Below are positions 33,753 through 46,039 of a stretch of DNA of 64,000 nucleotides, piece by piece (within the stretch, counting starts at the first letter, position 1; every line of letters starts with the position of its first letter). The position numbers and the translations under genes were made by a program. Location: assembly GCA_023375675.1 (NCBI GenBank), contig JALQBC010000024.1, positions 434,001 through 498,000 on the forward strand, written 5' to 3'. The DNA comes from Cytospora piceicola. Its lineage: Eukaryota > Ascomycota > Sordariomycetes > Diaporthales > Cytosporaceae. Below the pieces are notes generated by a model. That model was not told where the DNA came from, made no database searches, and saw nothing but the letters and a program-made list of their open reading frames with translations.

Positions 33753-36612
33753 TCACATATCGAAGTGGCTGCCGCCCACCATTTCATCGTTGTTGCGAAC
33801 GACCCCGCTCATCCCATTCTTGGCACCATCATTCACATCGTCCCAGTCGTTATCCCTGTGTCGGTCCACATCCATCTCGTCGTCGGTGAGTCGGTCCCTC
33901 ATGTGGTCGTCCAATGCGCTTTCGTCAACAAACGTGAAGCCCTGGAAGTTGGCCTGTACGGATGGCGAGAGTGGCGTTGATGTGGCGAATCCTCGGGCTA
34001 GAGCGGCTGCGCGGTCGTTGAGCGAGCCGCTGTTGTTCAACGCATTGGTGAACTCGGGGTCGAAATATGACACGTCTGTTTCGGACTTCAGGCTTGGCTT
34101 GAATGGTGGCGTAATGACCTTGCTCGACAGAGCCTCCCAGTCGATGTCATTGAAGAACGGGTGTCGCTTGAGCTCTTCAGCATCGTCGTTAGCGCCCAGC
34201 CGGTGCTTCGCGTTCCTGTTAAGCAAGCCTTTCACAAAGTTGCGGCCCTCCAGTGACAAGGTGTCTCTTGGAAACCTGACCTTCCCGAACGCGATGTTCT
34301 TGTACATCTGCTGGGTGTCTTCTGCGTAGAAGGGGCTCCAGCCGCAGCACATCTCGAAGACCAAAACACCTAGAGACCAGAAGTCGACCATCTTGGTGTA
34401 ACCTTGCTCGTCTAGCAGGACTTCAGGGGCCAAGTACTCAGTCGTTCCACAGAAGGTGTTGGTTGTGTCGTTCTTGGTGAGATTTGCCTTGGAGAGGCCG
34501 AAGTCACAGAGCGCGATGTGCCCGTTCGCATCGAGCAGAATGTTTTCAGGCTTCAAGTCGCGATAAACAATGTCGTTCCTGTGTAAGTGTTCAATGGCCA
34601 GGATAAGCTCCGCAATGTAGAACTTGGCCCGCTTCTCGTCGAATCGACCCTCCTTCTGTAGGTGCCAGAACAGCTCGCCTCCCGACATGTAGTCCGTCAC
34701 AAGGTAGAGATCAGACGGCGTCTGGAACGAGAACTTGAGGCCCACGATAAAAGGCGACTCCGAGGTTGCAGTCCGAACCAAGATGTTTCTCTCGCCGACT
34801 GTGTGAGCCACCTCTTTCTTCTGCACTATCACCTTCTTGGAGAGGACTTTCATCGCGTATATCCGCCCCGTGTCCTTCTTCCTGACTTGGTAAACCTGGC
34901 CAAAGGTGCCTTTACCAATCAGCCGGAGGATTTGGAAATCTTCTGGGCCAACGTGTCGGCGTTCGGTTCGCTGGTACATGGCTTCGACGAATAACTCGCC
35001 AGTCGGGGCATTCTCCTCCATCGTGTCTGCGTGGCCCTTCAGGGCAAACCAGCCTCGGATAGGCTCCTTGCTGTCAGAACGTCTGCCTTGGAAGTCCACG
35101 TGTCCTAAAAATTCGGCACCCTTCGCGCCTTGCTCATATACGGATATGTCGACGAGCATGTCCGTATCAACGACATCACTAGCATCAACTGTTAGAACCT
35201 AGCCCCTCACTTCACCTGGGCTGCACCGATGTCTCAACTTACAAGATGGCCTCGGCGTCCCACTTCGGGTTTGTGAACGATCCACGCGGCTTTCGGGTGC
35301 GGGAGAAACTGTTGCGTTCGCCGATGCTAGTGTTGCTGCTTTGGCGGCTTCTCATGGGGATGGCCATTGGTCGGCCTGAATCGCTCCCTTGGCGTTGGAT
35401 TGGCACGCCGCCCATCGCGACGTTGGAAATGGCCGACTCGTCGTCATCGTCGTCGTCCATGCGTGGACCGCCCGAGATCAGTTCGCTCCGTTGGAATACC
35501 GCAACCACGTAGGGTGCCCGACATTTCTTCAGACCTCGTGCCTCGCTTATTTTAACGGTGAGTTTGCCCTTTACCGCTGGCGCCTCTGTTGCCGTGGAAG
35601 ATTCGGGAGGCGTCTGTGTGCTCGTGGCGCTTGTCGAGCTCTCCTCACTCGTCCTTCGCTCGTCGTCCTGGCCGTCGTCCTGGCCGTCGTCCTGGCCATC
35701 GTTCTGAGATGCTTGCTGCGTCGAGGACTGAGATCGATTAGGCGTAGACCGGCCGCTCTTTGAAGCCGAGTCGTTTGTTAGCTTCTTCAGTTGACGAACA
35801 GAAGCAGGATCTTCAGGGATATCCTCCTCTTTGGTAGTAGTGAAGTGCTTGTGATTTAGGGGGTCTTGTGAAGTGGGTGCTTTGCAACTACCAGGGGTAG
35901 AGAAGTGACGAGCATGAACATTGGACTCAGTGACCTCTGCTGCAGAGGTCAAAGGCACAAGCATGGATGGCCTGCGGCCACCCATGCTGGTGAGTTCTGA
36001 TATGCTCGTCTGTCGGAGAGGAGGAGTTACAGCAGACGGAGCCCTCTTGTGTGCCGCATCTCCACCGTTCTCGCCAACCTTGGCACCGCGTAGGGAGGAG
36101 CGCGAAGAGGCGGGAGGGGTGGGATACGGGTGGAACTCGCCACTGCCACTGCCACTCTCGGGAGGAGGCTTCTCTATTGAAGAAGTTCCCACCTGCTCAT
36201 GAGGGAGGAGAGGTGGTCCCTGGTCTTCAGCTGGGGTGCGAGAGGCTGACTCGGGAGGGCTGACTGGCAAATGTGTGGACGGAGGGGGGTTGAGGTGCTG
36301 CTTGTGCTCTGTCTCTCGCTCCTGCTCCGGCTTCTCCTGCTGAGACGCCATCTGATCAGATGGTGCAGCCTCAACACTTGTAGTAGTCCCAGAAAAGGTG
36401 CCAGACCACAGACGTTGAAGAGAGGCTGGACGAACCTGGCCAGTGAAGTAGCTCATGATGCCGGGCAGTCGCTTATCTTGGAGGTTAGGTTCGGGAGTTG
36501 CGATGCCTGACCGAGCTTGAGGAGTGTCATAAATCTGGTCTGCGCCGCCGTCGTCGGTTTCCGCCGCGGCAGTCCTGCTGCGCTCGTTAGGGTTTTCTAC
36601 TTTGCCCGTCAT
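33753..36612 (-). CDS. SCH9: SCH9/SCK1-type AGC protein kinase with C2 region
   Basis: Exons 36612-35243 and 35178-33753 give 931 residues. A long disordered Ser/Pro/Thr-rich N-terminus (about 1-340) contains a QDDG triple repeat. A C2-like region (about 345-520) starts KLTVKISEARGLKK and is interrupted by a long insert. The kinase domain runs from about residue 538, with GKGTFGQVY glycine loop, AMKVLSKK lysine, YRDLKPEN catalytic loop, DFGLSK and activation-loop TNTFCGTTEYLAPE. The AGC C-terminal tail has a TPLSPS turn motif and an FQGFTF hydrophobic motif, so PDK1 and TORC1/TORC2 control is expected. Sch9 kinases act downstream of TOR and nutrients to govern growth, stress response and, in pathogens, virulence. 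The intron acceptor is GCTAG, since the upstream CAG would cause a stop. Confidence 0.95.
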
Positions 36613-38438
36613 TGATTGTGTGGTGGTTGGAGAAGAGTGCAGAAAGGCGGAGGGGCAGGCGGCAGAAATCGGAAGACAGGGGCGGCGAGCGGTAAACTTG
36701 TGAAAGTGGACGGTGACGATTATGTGCGGATCGGGGTTTAAAAGAGGCAGGCCACGATGGAGAATTGCTAATCTGGCGAGAGGGGGTGCATCCAGGTGCG
36801 GGTCAAATAATGACGTCCTTTGGGTTCAAAAATTGGAGAAATTTTTGAGCACGCTGGGGCATAACTGGGGCGCACTGTCTTTCGGGACAGTCAGGGCACT
36901 CAGGGCTCGAGCACTACTGGAGCAGGGCCGAATTACAGGAGGATAACCCAAACACCGTCCGCAAGAGCGGCGAAGGTACCACAGTAGTTTGCCTCAGGTC
37001 TGAACTTTCTTTCGCCTTTTTGACGACTCTTGTGCCCCAGGTTCCCCCCGGTATCCCCCATCAGTCTCTGTCTCTCGAAACGCAGAGGCCATAGCCCTTG
37101 AGGCTAGCTGTTACTAACTCTAGCACAGCGGTGACAGCACGGCCACGCAGCCGTTTTACGGTCTGTGGTTGATGAACGAGATCTGAGACCGATAGACACG
37201 AAAGGTGGGCGACGGTGTGGGGGCAGAGTTTGTCCGCTGTTTACAGGCACAGGGTGTCGACTTCGACTTGGCTCGGAGCCAACAGGGGGTGAGTGCAGTA
37301 AGTGTAATGATTGGGGCTTGCTCAGTGTACGTCCGTAGCGAGTCATTGGCAAACACCGGCATCCTCAGTCAGCGCTTCTTCAGGTGTCCCCTTGGCCTCT
37401 GATTTGGAGTCAGACCCTGGTGCCCGATGAGAATGACAGCTCAAGACCACTGAAGATGCGGCGGTGACTTAGGTACTACTGAGCCCAACGCACCGCCTCG
37501 CGCCTCCAAGGGGCTGTTCGGGATGGCCGGAGTACCGCATACCATGATGGTACGGTTGTACGGAGTATACCACCAACACCAGACAAGCTCAAGTGCAAGT
37601 CTTCTAGCGCGGGAGCCGGGACAACGGACAAATGCCCAAAAGGCAACGGCACCGGACCGAGTCGAGTCAGTCTGCATAGGGCAATTTCAGGAGCTTGGTG
37701 CAGCGTGCCGTGACGTGATGACCGTTGTTGTGTGGTCACTGGTGACAGCTAGCTGGCGAGGACCTGGTCGGTCAAGTACCGCAAACAAGGCACAGCGAAG
37801 CAGCGACAACAACTTGATGCAATTGCTCGCCGAAACGCTGTTCGGTCACTTGCCATTGGGTAAACGATGGATGGAGGGTCCAGCGCCTCCACTTGGCTTG
37901 TTGGGATGTTGTGGGTTATATTGTGGGTGCGGGCTGGGTACGGGCTGTGGATTCAAGAACCCCTGGAGGCCACTTGCCATGCTGCCCATACAGCCATATG
38001 GCAATTTATGTTCCAAGATTCCGTGATGCTGAACAACCGACCAGCCCGACTGGCTAGAAAGAGGGGGTGATTCCCCAGATTCAGGTTCCAGATGAGCCAC
38101 TCGTGTCCAGTTGTGCCCGACGACTGCAGGAAGGGTCCCGCTCAGGGAACCAGGGCTGGGGGGAACATTTTGAGCAGCCGCTTGGACAATAACAGAGGTT
38201 TAGAGGTAGTTGACAAGGCCAGTCTGGGCAGTGTAGCGTCGCAATAGGTGGTGTGGTGGAACTTCTAGAAGCAAATGGCGCGGAGATGGTAGATAGTGAT
38301 TTAATAATAGGCTTGAGGGGGCTCTGGCGTGGTATGACAGGGAGAACCCTTCCACCGCAGCTGATTGAGGATGAAAGGACAGATGAAAGTGCATACGTAC
38401 CTGTTGTACATCATCTTCTGCGTTGCCCTCCTCAATAG

Positions 38439-38483
38439 ATCGAAACCGTCGTCACCTGGGTTCGTAGTTGACATCTTTACTTG
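38439..38483 (-). other. Possible first exon of a small unknown gene
   Basis: An ATG in good context (AAAGATGTCA) opens a short frame, MSTTNPGDDGFDLLRRATQK, that runs into an AACAG|GTACGTATG donor-like site about 75 bases on (near 38403). The composition resembles a fungal N-terminal exon. I could not find a convincing second exon, so the gene is unproven and its end is unknown. The interval given covers only the most clearly coding codons. Confidence 0.2.
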
Positions 38484-39304
38484 GCAATCTTGGCTGACGA
38501 TTGGCGAAGAGTCATGAAAGCCTGCAGCAAGGATGGCCGACGGGCACAAAGACGCGATGGAGATTAGAGGTGATGTGATGGGATATTTGAATGTTATGTT
38601 GCCTCGATGGTCGACGCGATAGACGATGGACGATACTTCACAGTCATACGGTACCGCAAGCAGGAGCTGCTATCAAGAAGGGCTGAGTTGAAAAGTGTCT
38701 GAGCTGGCTGGAGTCAGAGACAACGTCGATGTAATCTGTTTGTGGCGATTAAAGTGGTGATAGTGGTGATAGGCCCAGGCGGTTAGGTGTGGATATCTAT
38801 CTTCCTTTAACTGTGGCCCGTGTGGCTATCGATAAATAGCCTAGCTGGAGACTTGAGGGAATTGCGCCCATGAGATGGACATTACCGATCGACTGATATC
38901 ACAGTGGGTTGAGAGGCTGGTTGGTCGTTTGTTGGGTGGCAGGATCGTATCTGATGTGGTTCTTCTTACTTTCTGCTGTTGGTGTTGGTGACTGATGAGT
39001 GTGTAAATGGTGATCAAGATCTGGGAAGGTAAGAAAGTTGGGTCCGGGGGTGGGCAGAGGGGAGGTGGCCAGGGCGCCCACCTTAATGGGCAACCTTTTG
39101 TGGAAGGCGGGGCGTGCATATCCGCGCACAGGCCCACACTGCTTGATATGTAGAGTAGGTACTGTTAAGTAAGCACTCTATACTGTGTACTATAGCACTG
39201 TCACATACTTAAGTACCTACCGGTAGATAAATATATGCACAGACCCGGACCCTTAAGTTTTACTTAGACAGGATCTAGACTACCCAGCTGCCTACTTAAG
39301 GACT

Positions 39305-39352
39305 TAGGTAAGTAGGTAGGTAGGTAGGTAGGTAGGCTGGTAGGTAGGTAAC
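39305..39352. repeat. (GTAG)n microsatellite
   Basis: About ten imperfect GTAG units in a row, with one GCTG interruption, between genes. Confidence 0.85.
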
Positions 39353-42300
39353 CGAAGGGTGTAGAAATCACCTTGAATGATGGACATGGAAACAGACTGC
39401 CGCATGCATAGTTGGTGCTGAGCAACACTCAAGACTCACAAGCCTGACAGACTAGACTACCTGTCATGTAGGTACCTCTTTTGTTTAATTGTCATCTCTT
39501 ATCCTCACCCCTCTTGGCCTTACAGTCTCATTCAGTGGCTGACTGGTCACCCTTACAGGATGATATTGTGCAGCAGGACCGAAATGGCTCCCAAGGCTGA
39601 CTGGTCACCAGATATACCTAGGTACGGCCTCGTGGTATGATCTTACGACAGCATGCCTCGATCCCGGAAATGGACACGGAAATGGACATGTCCATACGGA
39701 CGGAGTACGAGAAACAGAGCTAAATCAATTTTGGGCCATCGTGCGGAATGGCTGAACGGTCGCTAAATCTGTGGCCCAGGAATGCGACCTTGCCATGCGT
39801 CCAGCTCGAGTCTCATGGCTGGAACTCGACAAGAGTACACATTCTATTTTTGACAGTCTCCGCGGACGACAGCAGGGAACTTATCTCAGCAACCATTTGG
39901 CTGCGTACTGAGTAGACACTGGGTGACTGGGCCGACTGGGTATGGATTCAGCACCAGAGTTTCAGCTTGCCCATGTGCATGCAGGCCCCGTGCCTGCATT
40001 TGCCAACCGCAAGTGGCCTTCGGCGGCCCCTTTTTCGAAGCCGTGTTGCGCCTACAGCACGACAAAGCCACACCCGTCTTCCCGAAGGGAGGCGAACCGC
40101 ACATGGCCCCTTTCCCCCCCAGATCAGGCCATTAGATGGGACAGTCTAGCAGTCTGGCAGTCTAGCTAACGTCGGCAAAACGGATGAGATTAGGCTGCGG
40201 GCGTTGCACAAGGGTTTCGCCGCAATTTTGCCTTCCTTTGATGTCCTGAACCGGATCTCGCTCCAGATGTCGGGAGACTGTGTTCCCACGCTTGTCGCTG
40301 TCGAGTAAGCCGCATCCGACAGTTGCCCAAGATCATGCACATCGCATTCCCATCACGCATTTCCTGGCAGGCTGCGTGTCTAGCCATGTGCAAGCGCCGT
40401 AGTAACTTGTCCGTCATAGATGCTGCATGTCTTGGCTCTCGTTGGACCCCGAGACTAAACCATCTCATCAAACATCAATAACATGGATGAAATTCCTCCC
40501 AGTGGATCGAAATACCTCACTGGGAACCGCCTGGCTGCCTGCAGCCAGTTTCATGGACATACCATACTCAAGACAAGTTTAACTTTGTCATGCAAGGTCG
40601 GACCCTCATGCTCGGGCCCTTGACAGGGCCAGGCAACTCTGGTGCATCCCATGCTACTTGAGTACATTGGCGAAGATAAACGAGGGGCGTATTACCGATG
40701 AGCCTCATATCAACATCATCGGGTGCACAAGCTAGCCAATAGACTCGGTTCTGCATAGTTAGACAGTATATACTGTTCCTGTCGGCACCAGTCAAGCTAC
40801 CAAGCCATAACGGTAGGTGCAAGGGCAAGCTTCGGTCCATCTTCCCGCCTCTAAACAAAACGCTACCTTGTCGGGACGACTCCGTCACTATCCAATGGGC
40901 GCCCCTTTTGATTTCGCGAACTGCGTCTCACTACACAATGTAGATCACTGCGCTCGCGCATCGAGATCCTGCTTGGCCCTTGACTTGGCAGGCAGTAAGG
41001 TATCCAATGTAACGGTCTTGGGCTGGCCGGCTGTTCTTCGCCGCATCATCAGATCGGTCACGATGCGGATGGGTCAAGCCTCAGAGGTCTAGCCGCTTTG
41101 CCCGAAGCATCTATTTGCAAGAACTCTTTAGTGCTCAATTACAACGCGTGGGCTGGTTCTGGTCACGCTACGTTTTCCCAAGTAGCAATCATAGGTGTCT
41201 GATATCTTTGTGCAAGGTCTCATCATGTGGGCGCTAGGAGACGGATGGCTCGCCCCTCGGAGTTAATAGCCCTGGACCTTCCAGTATCTACGCAAATAGG
41301 TTGGTGAAAAAGACTATAATGTTGCGTGTGCAGTCTGCCTCGCCTCTTGGGTTTGGGGTTGGGATGCAGCCGCAAGTAGCTTCGAAACTTGATGAGAACC
41401 TGTCCAGATGCCGGTCGTCTGGTCATGGCGAATATTATCAGTGACTCTGCATAATGGTACGAATCAGTGCTCTCTGCTCTCAAGGCCACCGCACCGGCCC
41501 AGTGGGCGGAATAATTCATCCAGTGTTGAGCTCGTATGCGCAAAGGATATACATCAAAACACCATGTTACTCTTTAGAGTCTTGCGAAGGTCTTTGCGAA
41601 AGTTTAGTTTCTTCAGACTCATGTATTGACCATCTCCCTTCTGCCCTGTCAGCCTAGCAACCGTTGCGTGTCACCAGACCCCGAATATGGGAGAGGAGGA
41701 CAATGGAGGACTGGGGAAGTTTGGCATGGGAAAAGGCGAGGTTGAATCCGAAGTTGTCATGATCGATCCCAAGCTCTCTGTGTGCAATGGCTTAGGTGTA
41801 AATACTGCTTTCCCGAGAGACTCACGAGCCTTTCTTAAGTAAATACTCTCTAGGCAACTGCTGCTAACTTGCTCATGATTACTTGCAAACCTTTTGTTTC
41901 GGGATGACTGCTTGCTGAGTGAACAGCTCTTGTGACTTGGGAAAACCAGAGGTCTCTCCATAGTTTGCTGTGTGCTGTGATATAGATGCCTTGCAAGACT
42001 CCCCTTGGCTGATGCTACCTGGACGGCGTTGGCAATTTCATGTTTTCTGCATTTCTCCCCTAGCACTCTCCGTATAGTAGAGTGGGTAGATAAGGTGCGC
42101 GGCGTTCCTGACCGTGCTTACATGGCCTACGTTTCAGATGTCATACTTCCCCATGTTGGCTGCAGAGCAGCCAGCGCACAAAGCTTTTCTTTGGCAATCA
42201 ATATCATGTCACAGTCAATATAGAAACAGATAGTCTTCAGAAAGTGGACCGTCTCAATGTGAATTAGTAGCAAGACGGATGTTTCCTTGCCTTAGGTGGC

Positions 42301-42374
42301 CGTATCAGGCTTGGAAACATCGTACAGGCACCTAGGAGGTCACCCTCTCTTGCCCCACTCTTCTCCATGGCATC

Positions 42375-43409
42375 TCAGCCTTCGAGCTCATCTTCCTCCT
42401 CACGCTCCTCCTTCTCGCCCTTCTCCATTCTCTCTAGCTCCTTCGTCATCCTCCACTCAAGATGACCCAGAATCATGTAGACGTCCCTGCGCCCGATCAA
42501 CTCGGCCAGCCAGGCTACAACCCAAGGCCTCTGCATCTCCTCGGAAAACTCCATCGCGACGAACTCGTGCTTGCAGTCCCAGCTAGGGCAGTAGGCGTAC
42601 CCGTAGTTGAACAGCCAGAACTTCTTGACCCGCTCGTACATCCCGATCTCCTTTGTGAGCTTGCGTTCGGCCCACTCGCCGACCCATCTGATGTTGGTGT
42701 GCTTTGGGTGTATGAACAGGTCCTTCTTGATGTTGTCTGCGGGCATTTCAGGGATGAGGACAAGATCGTAGAGGCCACCTGTAAGGGGACTCTTCTCCTC
42801 GACCAGCTTGTATCGCAGGGGCAAGGGCTGTACGAGGCGGGGGGATGAGAGGTCAAAGTGCTTCTCCTCCCAAAGCTCTTGTGGTGTCAGCGTCTCATAG
42901 TGAACGGGATAGACGTTGTCCACATTGTTGCGCTTCGAGAGTACGATGGGTCGGGGTTTGTTGTTACGCTTCATCTCGGATGGCTTGTGCTCGACCGTCA
43001 TGACCTTCACTTTGTTGTTGCCATCGGGGCTGAGGCTAATTCGGATCGTCTTCTTGGTGGGTGGGGGACTTGGGTAAGCCTCCGATGCGGTTCGCTTCTT
43101 GGTTGGAGTGATAGGTGTGCTGAAATGTTGGGTGTGCTTCTCCATGTCACCTGCGGCCTTGGTGACTGGTTCAGTGCGATCCCGAAGGTCAACCTCAGCT
43201 GTGATGACGGTCGTGACGTCCTTCTTGTGGTTGTCTTTCTCCTCCTCATCTGATGGAATGATTTTCCGCCGGCTGCAGCGACGCCGGCCGCGTGCCTCCA
43301 GTGTCTTTCTGACAATACCAGACAAGGTTATGTCACTGTCAGACTCGCTGTCAAGGGTAGGTTTGAGCTCCATGCCCATCTTGGCCTCGCATTCTTCGTG
43401 AGTCGTCAT
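42375..43409 (-). CDS. Hypothetical protein, 344 residues
   Basis: One uninterrupted exon from ATG 43409 to the stop at 42375. The first 170 residues are charged, Ser/Thr/Lys-rich and probably disordered, with basic clusters (RGRRRCSRRK) that could be nuclear localisation signals. From about residue 170 the chain looks folded: WEEKHFDLSS, LRYKLVEEKSPLTGGLYDLVLIP and a Trp/Tyr-rich segment WAERKLTKEIGMYERVKKFW. The protein ends in an acidic coiled Glu/Lys/Arg tail. I recognise no family. Strong coding bias and length argue for a real gene. A nuclear role is a guess from composition only. Confidence 0.75.
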   Translation of the reverse strand: MTTHEECEAKMGMELKPTLDSESDSDITLSGIVRKTLEARGRRRCSRRKIIPSDEEEKDNHKKDVTTVITAEVDLRDRTEPVTKAAGDMEKHTQHFSTPITPTKKRTASEAYPSPPPTKKTIRISLSPDGNNKVKVMTVEHKPSEMKRNNKPRPIVLSKRNNVDNVYPVHYETLTPQELWEEKHFDLSSPRLVQPLPLRYKLVEEKSPLTGGLYDLVLIPEMPADNIKKDLFIHPKHTNIRWVGEWAERKLTKEIGMYERVKKFWLFNYGYAYCPSWDCKHEFVAMEFSEEMQRPWVVAWLAELIGRRDVYMILGHLEWRMTKELERMEKGEKEEREEEDELEG

Positions 43410-44919
43410 TTTGAGGTGGCTTAGTGCTGGCCCGGTTTCAGATCGGTCTAGATGAAAAGGCCTTTGCCTTTGCGGAGTTTAGACTTCAAGGTTATTGGGG
43501 CATATTGAAAGTCAATGCAACGAAAGTTGAAGAGGAAGGTGGTGACGTTGGGGTTTGGTGGACTGTAGAGAGAAAGGCCGTCCGAAGATGCAGACGGAAA
43601 AAAAGTGTGCTTAAATGGTGTTCAGTGTAGACCATGGCAAGCAATTGCGTTCCCCATTGAGGTCAATGGAAAACGTTTTGATAAGGGTCAAATATAAGCC
43701 GATCAATCCAGTTCCGTTTCCCAACAATAGCTCCAGGTTGGTACCATAATTCGTTCTCACCCAACGTCCATAACGTGGTTGAAACACGAGACAGCACACG
43801 TGCTTTGAAATTCTTGGTCATGGAATGATGAACCTACGTTTGTCTTTTCTGATTTGCCGTAACCTACGTGTCAGAAGAAATGATTTGGAGGTTGTGAGAA
43901 GTCATCCATCTGCTCTCCTTGAGGCCCTTTGAACTCGTCCACACTCCTGAGGGTTACTCCTGGAACCTCGATTGACGAGAGAAGGGTTCAGGCAAATTCG
44001 GACAGTCCAGACCGCGCCTCTAAGACACTTATCCATGGCAAGGTCATACTCAGATATACAGATCAACTGGGTTATATACCACTTGGATGAACAGCCCTGG
44101 AGAACCTGATGGAGCCTCGGCAATTAAAGGCTAACCATCGCCTGCTCCTCGAAGTACAGACGATAGCCTTAAGTTTAGTAAACACTTGACCTCTGAGGTG
44201 ATCAATAGCACGGGAAGAAGGCATGGAGGCTTGTCGTCCGCGGATATGTTGTGGTTGTCCAAAGGTAATCAATGAGACAAAATCAAAAACAGACAGACGA
44301 AGAAGTATATGTCTCGATAAGAACTACTGTGTATTTCCACCTTTCGAGATTCCTATAGAAAAACGGTTGTCGTGGCTGGTATTTGAGGGAACCTCTTGAA
44401 GTCTAGAAGGGTTCAGTATATGTGCGCCTGTAGACACCTGAGAAACATGAAGGAAATGAATACAAGGATGAGTGACAACCATAAATTTCTCATTCCGGTC
44501 ACAGTTTGTAAAAACGTCAACTGTTGCAAGCTTATTCCAAGCTGCTGATGGGCAAGAGCCTGGAAGTCGTAAGATAGAGTGTTCCAACCACTGTCATTGA
44601 GCTCAACCGAGACCACTTACTTTACGACAGGCGCGGTAAGATTCCAGGGTGGTACCCTACAGAATTCCCCGCCACTGAGTAACATTAGTTCGTAACCTTC
44701 ATAATTAGAGCTGTGGTGGTCTCGTTCCCGGTCCTTCATAGTCTTACATCAAAAGCCCCAACTTCCGCTAGCGTGGCTGGAAGTTGACGTCTTGAATGGT
44801 AGTTGGACTATCCCTCATCCTTAAAATGTACATCTGGAAAGTCTTGACGGGTCCTTTCCCATATGTATGTTATCAATTCTCCAGGGTCATCCGTCGAAAC
44901 ATTCGTGCAAAAGCTGTGT
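43410..44919. other. Intergenic, nothing recognised
   Basis: Short frames only, on both strands. Contains the promoter of the preceding minus-strand gene. Confidence 0.5.
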
Positions 44920-45367
44920 TCAGTTTGCCATTTCCTTGTCCTTCAGGCTCTCGTCCCTCGGGTTCGCAACAAGCTCCCGTAGCCGCGCCTCGAGCTGGGG
45001 CGTTATGGAGCCTGGGTTGTTGACCAGAGGCGGGTCAATGGGATCGCGGAGGTTCACTTGGCATGAGAGAAAGGTTAGCAATAGTAATAGAGGCGCTTCC
45101 TTCCAGCTCGGGGCCAAGTGGCAGGCATTGTACTGTATGCTCACATCTCTTGAACGCGTCACGGTGCAACAGCCTCGCATCCGCCGCCTGATATTCCTCC
45201 GTCCACTTGCTGTTGTTCAACCACTTGATGGGCCGGTCCACTGCTACGGTGGCCGTAATGTCTGACATGGCGACGTCACTGCTCGTGCGGTGTGTGGGTG
45301 GAGGAGGCTGGCTCTTGGGAGTGGGAGTTTGCGCAGGGCTGTCGAGCATAACAGAGTCCGAATTCAT
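44920..45367 (-). CDS. Small unknown protein, 119 residues
   Basis: Two exons, 45367-45145 and 45056-44920. The ATG at 45367 was chosen because the frame upstream opens only with a TTG. The first 40 residues are Pro/Ser/Thr-rich and probably disordered. The rest, IKWLNNSKWTEEYQAADARL through LRELVANPRDESLKDKEMAN, looks helical. The intron has a GTGAGC donor, a TGCTAACC branch point and a CCAAG acceptor, and the join gives FKRLNLRDPIDPPL. No family is recognised. The coherent reading on both sides of the intron is the main support. Confidence 0.6.
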
Positions 45368-46039
45368 AGCGGGTGGCCCAGATAGCTTGACAGAGGCTGC
45401 GGTGCAGGGTATTTCACTTGTCAACAGTGTGGTATGTTCACTATAATAGTCCCTAATGGGTTTGATGTTGCTAATGGTTGAATAGAGCGCTATGAATATT
45501 GTCGCGTTTGATGGTCGAACACAAGTAGATCAGTCAGTCAGTCAATAAAGTGACGTTGATAATACCCTGCGGCTCATGACAGGGGACCCTTGTCAAAATG
45601 CCCACCGTCATAGAGCCGCATGTAAATACCATCTGAACATCTCACCGCACAAGGCATCTTTTGTCACGAGCTGGAACCTATGCAATAGAATTTCAACCAC
45701 ACTTCAACTTTTAAAATACAACGCCCATCTACTCTGACGTAGGCAGTTGGTCATGCGCGACAACGGCACTGCTCAAAATTGAAGAGGATCTGATACCTAT
45801 CACAAGCCCCAATAGATGTGGCACACACATATCAGGATAATGTTGGTCAAGAAGCTTACAAGCGTTTGAGTCTATGTATTTTTGTTTTTGATACGGGAAA
45901 CATCCATCGGAGAGCGCCTTTCCAGGTCGTCTCCTTTCAGACAATCAGGCAAAGAAACCAAGCGACTAAGCAACCATTGCCCGCGTCATCATCGCCAACC
46001 GTGTTGACTGCGTGCTAGATGGTTGCCACATAAAACCTC
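45368..46039. other. Intergenic, nothing recognised
   Basis: Upstream region of the small unknown gene and 3' flank of the argininosuccinate synthase gene. Confidence 0.5.

Larger units (their letters stand above)
36613..42374. other. Gene-poor interval of about 5.8 kb
   Basis: No domain-bearing frame is present. The right end of the kinase gene needs a promoter here. A (GTAG)n run covers about 39305-39352 and a perfect TACCTAGGTA lies at 39615-39624. A possible short coding exon on the minus strand starts at 38483. Other frames (37523-38026, 40568-40888, 41671-42066) look random. Confidence 0.5.

Noticed and set aside
35675..35710. Repeats in the kinase gene considered as a minisatellite or CRISPR-like array
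   Set aside because: They are a short in-frame QDDG repeat in a disordered region; there are no spacers, and CRISPR is not expected in a fungus.
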